Source: Burkholderiales bacterium
GTDB taxonomy: Bacteria > Pseudomonadota > Gammaproteobacteria > Burkholderiales > Usitatibacteraceae
Length of the DNA: 39,507 nucleotides
NCBI GenBank assembly: GCA_025359285.1
Contig: JANYGV010000097.1
Coordinates: 1-39,507, forward strand
Direction: 5' to 3'
The notes beneath the pieces were generated by a model that was not told the origin of the DNA, made no database searches, and saw only the letters and a list, made by a program, of their open reading frames with translations. This document shows positions 19,664 through 27,465 of the stretch, one piece after another. Position 1 is the first letter of the stretch. Each line of letters opens with the position of its first letter. The position numbers were made by a program, and so were the translations under genes.

Positions 19664-20216
19664 CTAAGTTGCTTGGGTCAGGTTGAGTGCCATGAGTTCT
19701 TTGTCGTAGTAATTCTGCCCTGGTTTGATTGCGTTGCGCTCAATACTAAAACTGACAAAACCCGAGCTGAGGTAAAGAGCGCGCGCCTTGGTTGGAATGA
19801 TTCACGCTCAAGATAATTTGCTCGATACCACTTAGCTGCTTTACGTCGGCAAGCAGCGCGGCAAATATTTTTCTGCCCAGCCCAGCACCACGAGCAATTG
19901 GTACGACATACATTCCTATCACTTTGCCCTTATGGCGTTGTTTGATTCGAGTCTCTCGCTCGAAACCTGCGTAACCCAAAAGCTCGTCCATTGCAGAAAA
20001 CGCGCCCAATACAAAATCATCCGAGTCATTCCCACCAAATCGCCTCGCCAACTTTTCCGGAGCCGTCGCCACACCTTCTGCATAGCTGGTGGTGAACGCG
20101 TCGGGTAACTCGTTTAATGCCTGATTTCGCAACTGCGAATATTGCATCACATCAGCTGGACAACCTACGCCTAATCGGCGAATCAACGGCGTGTTCAAGT
20201 CAGAGCGCAACGTCAA
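19664..20216 (-). pseudogene. GNAT-family N-acetyltransferase with C-terminal frameshift
   Basis: ORF ends ...NHSNQGARSLPQLGFCQF*; the other frame continues ...LYLSSGFVSFSIERNAIKPGQNYYDKELMALNLTQAT*, a typical GNAT C-terminus. Confidence 0.75.
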
Positions 20217-21182
20217 CTAGGCGTCAATCCGGCCCAACCGCACGACGGTCAGCCCCGGTTTTACATGCACCATCGTCGGCATGATCAGTACACAATTGTC
20301 ATAAGGGGTCAGCACCGGCGCGCCACCGTCATGGCCAATTAAATCCCCTTGCTTTGGGATGACCGACAAGCCATGCAAACCGTCCGTAAATACGAAGTCA
20401 GCATGGTTGGCTACCACCGCGTCGGTGACGCGCACCACTTGCGGCTTACGCAAACTGGTATTGTCAATTTGCGATTCTGCTAGTTCGCGATCCACCACAT
20501 CACATACACGCAAAAACCGCCATGTCGTCTGCCATGCCACATCTGATGCGGCGTGCTCCCAATGCTGCCCACACTCCACTAACAGCGCATTTTTAGGCGA
20601 TGCCGGGTCACCAAACCCACCGTAATCACGAATTCGTGTGCCGTTGGCATGCCCGCGGTCCGAGACGATATGCAGTGGCAGCCCCACTTGTCTGGACAGT
20701 TCAATCCCCTTTTCCAGCGGGCCCGAAATCATTACCGGGTCGTGCGGGTCGTGCATGGAATGAATATCAAACAGCATGTCTACACTATCGATTGCGGGGC
20801 GCATGGCGCGGGCGCGGGCGAGCTCAACGGAATTTCGCGGACCGTCCAGGGTGGCAGGATTCCAAACGCGATTAAAGTCCTCATCAACGAAACGCGAGGT
20901 ATGCGGGGCAGCGGGGTCAAAGCGCAAATACGCCGCCACGTTAGCAAACGACAACGACAGCTTGCCTCGGGTTGGTCGCAGGTTCATTTTGAACAAACGA
21001 TCTACCGTGATGGCGCCGCAAATCTCATTGCCATGGGTGGCGGCATTGATCATTACGTGCGGCCCCGGTTCGCCAGAATCAAAGGTAGTAACGTATTCGA
21101 TACCCGAGTTACCATGCTGATAGCCGGAAATATCTGGTGCGCTTAACTCGACTCTGGGAACGAAATTAATGTTTGTGGTCAT
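20217..21182 (-). CDS. Succinylglutamate desuccinylase/aspartoacylase family protein
   Basis: NAATHGNEICGA, DEDFNRVW, DIHSMHDPHDP, ECGQHWE. Start assigned at MTTNINFVP, overlapping the upstream gene by 17 bp. Confidence 0.85.
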   Translation of the reverse strand: MTTNINFVPRVELSAPDISGYQHGNSGIEYVTTFDSGEPGPHVMINAATHGNEICGAITVDRLFKMNLRPTRGKLSLSFANVAAYLRFDPAAPHTSRFVDEDFNRVWNPATLDGPRNSVELARARAMRPAIDSVDMLFDIHSMHDPHDPVMISGPLEKGIELSRQVGLPLHIVSDRGHANGTRIRDYGGFGDPASPKNALLVECGQHWEHAASDVAWQTTWRFLRVCDVVDRELAESQIDNTSLRKPQVVRVTDAVVANHADFVFTDGLHGLSVIPKQGDLIGHDGGAPVLTPYDNCVLIMPTMVHVKPGLTVVRLGRIDA

Positions 21183-22143
21183 GCTGATCGCCGCGTGGAC
21201 TGGTGTGATCGTCGTGGTCATGGCTGGCGTGATCGTGACGATGATCATGTCCACAATCATGATGGCCTTGCTGCGTTGGCATATTAGCCTTCGCGTATTT
21301 CGTAATCGCCGCAATCAAGCGCGTGATGTTTTTTTGCAAGCCTGCAAAATTGGGGTTTGGCTCACGGGTAGCCTCATCCATATAAAGCTTGCGATTCACT
21401 TCAATTTGCAACGAGTGTTTGTTCGCCGCAGGATCTGAATAGGCGCGCACCAGCTCTACGCCTTTATAAGGATCGTTGACCTTCACGTGATAGCCAAAGC
21501 CGCTTAACGTCAAGGCCACAAATGACGTAAATTCGGGCGCGCAGGTGGTGCCGTCGCGATCCCCCAATACAAAATCCGCGCGTGGCTTGCCTGGGCCTTC
21601 CTCGGCAACAAGACCAGATACCGCGGGCATGGAATGGCAATTGATATGCCATACCGCGCCATAATGTTTATGCGCATGATTGATCGCATCGCGAACTGTC
21701 TTGTGGTACGGCGCATAGCAAGTCGCGATGCGGTTTTGTACTTCTAACACGCTAAGCCGACGATCGTAGATATCTTCGCCCGTGTCGAGTTTTCGCCATA
21801 CCAAACCAATCCCTTTTTCGGTCTTTTTACTGACGTTGATGGGTCCGGGCCATTTGCCACCCAGCACGGCTTGGTCGATATCCAGCAACGAGCGATTGCA
21901 GTCGATATAGCTGCGAGGGAAGCCAGCCGCGATTAAAGTCGCACCATGCACAGGCGCTTCAGCATAGAGCTTCTCAACATGGGTATCCTCAGCCATGCGT
22001 AATATTGATCGCGGCACCACATGGCCGAAATCATCTGGGTAGAAAACGCCGCTATGAGGCGAATCAAACACTACCGGAACATCAAGATCGTGCTCCGTGA
22101 CCGAGGGCGAAACAATGACAGAATTAAATGGCGTTGGGGACAT
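21166..22143 (-). CDS. N-formylglutamate amidohydrolase family protein with His/Asp-rich C-terminal tail
   Basis: VVFDSPHSGVFYPDDF, INCHSMPA, LQIEVNRKLYMDE; tail HHDCGHDHRHDHASHDHDDHTSPRGDQHDHKH. Confidence 0.88.
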   Translation of the reverse strand: MSPTPFNSVIVSPSVTEHDLDVPVVFDSPHSGVFYPDDFGHVVPRSILRMAEDTHVEKLYAEAPVHGATLIAAGFPRSYIDCNRSLLDIDQAVLGGKWPGPINVSKKTEKGIGLVWRKLDTGEDIYDRRLSVLEVQNRIATCYAPYHKTVRDAINHAHKHYGAVWHINCHSMPAVSGLVAEEGPGKPRADFVLGDRDGTTCAPEFTSFVALTLSGFGYHVKVNDPYKGVELVRAYSDPAANKHSLQIEVNRKLYMDEATREPNPNFAGLQKNITRLIAAITKYAKANMPTQQGHHDCGHDHRHDHASHDHDDHTSPRGDQHDHKH

Positions 22144-23848
22144 GATGAATCGCTTTGTGGGGACGCGTTAATTGCTCAAGATGGTTTAAATCAATACGAC
22201 ATTTTAGATCATTCAAATGACAAGCTGAAAATCGCAATGGCGATATTTCTCGCAATTGCGGTTGTTCATCTTTACAACATGGCATCGCATGTGAGCAACG
22301 CGGGTGAAAATGGCAACCACTCGGCGGATTCAGCGGGGATGGTATCTCACCGGTGATGGCAACGTAATCTTTTTTGCGAACATCCAATCGCGGCACTTCC
22401 GCCAATAATGCCAGCGTGTAGCGATGGTTGGAATCAGCGAACAGCGCTTGTGTCGCAGCGATCTCGACCACACGAGCTAAATAACAATCACGACTAGTCA
22501 CTCAAGTGTTTCAGCACGCCAAGATCATGGCTGATACAAAGATAGGTGAGATTAAGCTCTTTGCGCAATTCAATAAAAAGATTCAGCACCTGTGCCCGAA
22601 CAGAAACATCAAGTGCCGCCACCGCCTCAATCGCACACCAAAAATTCGGGCTTGACCGCGAGCGCCCGCGCAATACCCATTTGCGCCCGCTGCCCGCCGG
22701 AAAACTGATGGGCGAAACGTTTTGAGAGCGCTGGATCCAAGCCCACTTTTTGCATCAGGCTAGCCGCATAGGCCGATTTTTCTTTACCCGCCACCAAGCC
22801 GTGAACGACCGGTGCCTCACCAATAATGTCCTCAACCCGATAGCGGGGATTCAGCGAGGCATAAGGGCCCTGAAAAATCATTTGTACCTGCAGCTGCATC
22901 GCTCGCTTGTCAAGCGCCGACATGGCGGCCACATCACGCCCACTCCCCAGCGCTCACCTTCGTCTGCGGGTGAATACCGACCACTACCCGCCCCAGCGTC
23001 GATTTTCCACAGCCCGATTCGCCGACCAGCCCGACCACTTCGCCGCGTTTGACATTGAGACTTACGCCATCTACCGCATGAACGGTTTCTTCGCGCGCGC
23101 CAACGCCGATTGCGCTCGGAATCTTGCCGGCTAAATCCAGCTTTTTAATAAAACGCTTTGAAATGTTTTTGAGCTCGAGAATATAGTCAACTTCACTCAT
23201 GCCGACAGCCCCGCAACCGGATGGAATAAGGGCAGTGCCCGACTCGTGAAAGAATTTTTGCATCTCAAATAAAATCTGGCCCTGAATCGTCACATCCAGC
23301 GCAGTGGGGGTTTCGTCAGCAATGATGAGATCAGGCTTGTTGAGGATCGCGGTTGCTATCGCCACACGCTGGCGTATACCAACCGAAAACTGGTGTGGAT
23401 AGGCGTTGAGTCGTTCATCAGGCGACGGCATGCCGACACGGGCGAGTGCGGCACGGCAGCGTTCACGTGCATTGACCTTGTTGATTTTTTCATGCGCCTG
23501 AATAGCCTCGATCATTTGCGTATCAATACGCAACACATTCAAGGTCATCATCGGATCCTGAAAAATACTCGCGATTCGATTGCCTCGCAAGCCGCGCCAT
23601 TGCTGGGGTTTGAGCCCAATGACATTGTCGCTATTAAGCAATATTTTGCCGCCTACAATTCTTCCTGGCGCATCAATCAAGCTCATGATCGAATAGTCGG
23701 TCATCGATTTTCTTGAACCCGATTTGCTCACCAGGCCGAGGATTTTTCCGCGCGCCACCGAAAAAGATACGTTGTCGACGGCTTTAACCACACCCGCTTT
23801 AGTAAACAAATGGGTGCGCAGATTATCCACTTGTATCACTGTATTCAT
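22124..23848 (-). pseudogene. Fused and frameshifted remnants of dipeptide/oligopeptide ABC transporter ATPases (DppD- and DppF-like)
   Basis: DppD-like part with altered Walker A (SKSGSRKS), signature (FSVGIRQRV) and Walker B (ADETPTALD) joined to a DppF-like part with intact GESGCGKST; at least three frame breaks separate the DppF pieces. Confidence 0.85.
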
Positions 23849-24040
23849 AGACTAAATCTCACTGTGGCCGCGCCGTTTTGAGCATGATGCTCTAAACACC
23901 TTACCGACAGTGCCAGTCATGGCTGCCAACAAGTCGCCAATACGATGTAGAGTCGGGAATAGATTGCCGAAATCGCGCAACATAAAATCTCATGCAATGC
24001 CGTGCGGCGGACTTAAAAATTCAAACTGACCAGACCCGAT

Positions 24041-24637
24041 ATGATCCTCATTGTTCATGCTCATCCCTACCCCAGCCGCTCTCGCGCGACGCATGCTTTG
24101 CTGCGCGCGGCCATGACCTTGCCGGACGTCACGGTGCACTCGCTATACGAGCGTTATCCTGATTTTGATATCGATATCGCGGTCGAGCAATCCGCGCTTT
24201 CTCAAGCCGATCTCACCGTATGGCTGCATCCGCTTTACTGGTACAGCATGCCAGGACTGATGAAACACTATATTGACAAAGTGCTTGCATTGGGATGGGC
24301 CTACGGCTCGGCACGTGCGAATGGCGCAAATGGGCAAGCCGATGAAACCGCTACCGCGGGCCGTGCCCTGCATGGAAAACACTGTTTATGGGCACCCTCG
24401 ACCGGCGGCGATATTGAGGCATACAGCGCGGCGGGCGTTCATGGACATTCATTTGACAGCTTATCAATGCCCATTGAAATGACCGCACGCTTTTGCGGTA
24501 TGTTTTGGCAGCCACCCTTTGTTTTGCACGGCGCGCATTCAGTCAGCGATGATGAGTTGACACTGAAAACCGCAGAATTCAAGCAGCGCCTGCAGGATTG
24601 GTCGGCAACTCACGTCAGCAAAGCGGCCCTCTCATGA
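24041..24637 (+). CDS. kefF: KefF-like NAD(P)H quinone oxidoreductase
   Basis: ILIVHAHPYPSRSRATHALL, HPLYWYSMPGLMKHYIDKVLALGWAYG; overlaps kefC start. Confidence 0.85.
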   Translation: MILIVHAHPYPSRSRATHALLRAAMTLPDVTVHSLYERYPDFDIDIAVEQSALSQADLTVWLHPLYWYSMPGLMKHYIDKVLALGWAYGSARANGANGQADETATAGRALHGKHCLWAPSTGGDIEAYSAAGVHGHSFDSLSMPIEMTARFCGMFWQPPFVLHGAHSVSDDELTLKTAEFKQRLQDWSATHVSKAALS

Positions 24638-26415
24638 TGCGCGACGCGCTAATTTATTTAGCGGCGGCGGTGCTGATGGTGCCGCTGGCCAAAAAACTTG
24701 GCCTGGGCTCCGTGCTCGGCTATCTCATCGCGGGCATCGTCATCGGCCCATGGGGGTTTCACCTGGTGTGGGATGTCGATTCCATCATGCACTTCAGTGA
24801 ATTCGGCGTGGTACTAATGTTGTTCGTGATCGGCCTCGAGTTAGAGCCAAAGCGCTTGTGGTCAATGAAACGCGAAGTATTTGGCGGCGGCGCTTTGCAA
24901 CTGGGCTTATGTGGCGGCGCACTGGCGGCGGGCGGCATGGCGTTTGGTTTGCCGTGGCAGGCTGCGCTGGTGGCGGGCTTGGCGTTGGCTTTGTCGTCAA
25001 CCGCGATTGTCATTGCGACCATGACCGAGCGAAACTTCTTGCCGACACCCACCGGTCGTGCCAGCTTCGCCATTTTGTTGTTTCAGGATATCGCGGCAAT
25101 TCCGCTGCTCGCGGTGATTCCACTTCTCGCCGTGGGCGCGGCGGCGTCACCACACCCGTTTTGGCAAGACGCCCTGAAAGCCGTGGGCGCGATCGTGGGG
25201 GTCGTGGTGATTGGCCGCTACCTGACACGGCCCGCGCTGCGGATAGTGGCGTCAGCTGATTTGCGTGAAGTGTTTACGGCATTTGCGTTGCTATTGGTAA
25301 TCGCTATTTCACAGTTGATGTTGTCGGCGGGCTTGTCCATGGCGCTGGGCGCTTTTCTGGCGGGCGTGCTGCTGGCGAGCTCAGAATATCGGCACGCGCT
25401 GGAAAGCGATATTGAGCCGTTCAAAGGTCTGCTCATGGGCCTGTTTTTTATATCGGTCGGGATGGCAATGGATTTCGGTTTGCTTAAATCTGCGCCGTTG
25501 ACCTTGGCCGCCTTGATGTTGAGTTTTCTCGCGGTCAAGCTCATTGCGCTGTGGGTCGTGGCGCGTGTCATTGGCATTACCAGCAAGCAGCGCTGGTTGT
25601 TTGCAGTGTTGCTATCTCAAGGGGGCGAGTTCGCGTTCGTGGTGTTCGGCGCGGCGCGCGTAGCAGGTGTATTACCCGCTGAGTGGGAGGGCTTACTGGT
25701 GATGGCGGTCGCTTTATCGATGGCCGCAACTCCGCTTTTGCTAATGCTGCACGACAAGGTGATTGCAAACCAGGCCGAGGATAAACGCGAAGCTGACGTG
25801 ATCGACGAAACCGGCGACGTGATCATCGCCGGCTTTGGGCGGTTCGGGCAAATTATCGGCCGCTTGCTGCTTGCTAACGGCGTCCGCCCGGTGGTGCTCG
25901 ACCACGATCCTGATCAGATTGAGATGCTGGCCAAATTTGGCTATAAGATTTTCTACGGCGATGCTTCACGGCTCGATTTGCTGGAAGCCGCGGGCGCCAA
26001 AAATGCGAAGCTGCTGATAAACGCCATCGACAATATGGAAGACTCGATCGCGCTCACGGACCGGGTGCGCGAACATTTTCCGAATGTCACGATCATCGCT
26101 CGAGCGCGCAATGTTTCCCACTATATCGAGCTGTATAAACGCGGGGTGACGGTGATTGAGCGCGAGACATTCGAATCAGCCTTAAAAGCAGGGCGTCATG
26201 CGCTGGAGGCATTGGGCACGGACCGATTCCGCGCGCGTGAAATTGCCGACATTTTTCGCCGCCACAATATCAAATCCATATTTGCCTTGATGCCAGATTT
26301 TGATGACGATGAGCGCTTAAGTTCTGGCGCTAAGGCCGGGCGGGCCGAGCTTGAGAAGCAGCTTCAGGAGGATCGGATTCAGTTCGATGAGGAACATGGC
26401 TCAGGCTGGCGCTAG
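24634..26415 (+). CDS. kefC: Glutathione-regulated potassium-efflux KefC/KefB-type antiporter with TrkA-N domain
   Basis: LGLGSVLGYLIAGIVIGPWG, SEFGVVLMLFVIGLELEPKRLW, C-terminal DVIIAGFGRFGQIIGRLL. Start taken at ATG 24634. Confidence 0.9.
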   Translation: MMRDALIYLAAAVLMVPLAKKLGLGSVLGYLIAGIVIGPWGFHLVWDVDSIMHFSEFGVVLMLFVIGLELEPKRLWSMKREVFGGGALQLGLCGGALAAGGMAFGLPWQAALVAGLALALSSTAIVIATMTERNFLPTPTGRASFAILLFQDIAAIPLLAVIPLLAVGAAASPHPFWQDALKAVGAIVGVVVIGRYLTRPALRIVASADLREVFTAFALLLVIAISQLMLSAGLSMALGAFLAGVLLASSEYRHALESDIEPFKGLLMGLFFISVGMAMDFGLLKSAPLTLAALMLSFLAVKLIALWVVARVIGITSKQRWLFAVLLSQGGEFAFVVFGAARVAGVLPAEWEGLLVMAVALSMAATPLLLMLHDKVIANQAEDKREADVIDETGDVIIAGFGRFGQIIGRLLLANGVRPVVLDHDPDQIEMLAKFGYKIFYGDASRLDLLEAAGAKNAKLLINAIDNMEDSIALTDRVREHFPNVTIIARARNVSHYIELYKRGVTVIERETFESALKAGRHALEALGTDRFRAREIADIFRRHNIKSIFALMPDFDDDERLSSGAKAGRAELEKQLQEDRIQFDEEHGSGWR

Positions 26416-26499
26416 ATCTCTGCGGCGTGATCTTGAGCGCTAACCGGCCGTAAAAAACTAGCGTGCGCATGCACAGACCTAAAAGGTGAAAATAATGGG

Positions 26500-27258
26500 C
26501 TACGCGGTTACTTCTGAATTGAAGATATAGCCTGCGCCGCGTTCAGTTTTGATGAGTTTTGGCTCATTCGGATCGCTCTCGATTTTTCGGCGCAGTCGCA
26601 AAATTTGCACATCAATTGAACGGTCAAAAATATCGTCATGCAGGCGACTGGACTCGAGCAATTGATCGCGCGACAGCACCCGCTGAGGAGACTTTAAAAA
26701 CGTGACTAGCATCGCGAATTCGCCATTGGTGAGATCCACTCTCACGCCAGCTGGCGATAGCAGGCGACGAGTACCGGTGGATAGCTCCCATCCCGAAAAT
26801 CTATAGGTACGAAATTCATCTCGTCGCGATGGCGGATCACCCGCACGCCTTTCCATTAATTCCTGAGCTTTTTCAGCAGCGACCTTGGCCCCGCCCGTTT
26901 CGTAGCGACGCAGCACCGCTTTGATGCGGGCGAGTAATTCGCGTGGGCTGAAGGGCTTTGTCAGATAATCATCTGCTCCCAGCTCGAGACCAAGTACACG
27001 ATCAACCTCGTGATTCTGACCGGTCAGCATAATGATGGGAATGTTCGACTTGGCGCGAATTTCGCGCGCCAGCGAGAACCCATCCTCATCCGGCAGTTTT
27101 ACGTCCAACAGAACCAAATCCACTTTGCTGGTGTTCAGTGCCGCGTGCATTTCTGCGCCATTTTGAACGGCGGCTACCGAGAAGCCCTGCTCTGTCAAAT
27201 AATCATTGATCAGACTACGCACTGATTCGTCATCGTCCACTGCTACGATATGCTGCAT
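26500..27258 (-). CDS. OmpR/PhoB-family response regulator
   Basis: REC (VAVDDDESVRSLI, VLLDVKLPDEDG, LTKPF) plus winged helix (RSIDVQILRLRRKIESDPNEPKLIKTERGAGYIF). Confidence 0.93.
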   Translation of the reverse strand: MQHIVAVDDDESVRSLINDYLTEQGFSVAAVQNGAEMHAALNTSKVDLVLLDVKLPDEDGFSLAREIRAKSNIPIIMLTGQNHEVDRVLGLELGADDYLTKPFSPRELLARIKAVLRRYETGGAKVAAEKAQELMERRAGDPPSRRDEFRTYRFSGWELSTGTRRLLSPAGVRVDLTNGEFAMLVTFLKSPQRVLSRDQLLESSRLHDDIFDRSIDVQILRLRRKIESDPNEPKLIKTERGAGYIFNSEVTA

Positions 27259-27348
27259 TATTGACCATCCCTAATCCTGACGGCGGCACCGCATGAGAGC
27301 GCTATTATTTCTTGGGTGAACCGCCGACGATGTACCATATTAAAGAAA

Positions 27349-27385
27349 TTCAACATTTATTGTAAATGTAATTGTAAACGTTGAA
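27349..27385. promoter_or_regulatory. Dyad and direct repeat between the divergent response-regulator and kinase genes
   Basis: TTCAACATTTA-N15-TAAACGTTGAA (10 of 11 arm positions) with an internal TTGTAAAYG direct repeat at 12-bp spacing. Confidence 0.5.
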
Positions 27386-27465
27386 CGTGGGTATCCCTCG
27401 ATTCTCCCGTCATTACTGCCTTTATTTTAAATACATGTGTCGCCTTGGGAGGATCGCTTCACAAC

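Noticed and set aside
20217-21314. Long N-terminal extension of the desuccinylase-family ORF
   Set aside because: The extension is out-of-frame reading of the upstream His-rich tail; start at 21182 gives a normal family N-terminus.
21169-21438. Plus-strand ORF encoding a hydrophobic MFVVMLIAAWTGVIVVVMAGVIV segment
   Set aside because: Antisense of the His/Asp-rich tail; His/Asp codons read backwards give Val/Met/Ile.
23880-23892. Palindrome GAGCATGATGCTC between the ATPase remnant and kefF
   Set aside because: Short and isolated; not enough to support a specific role.
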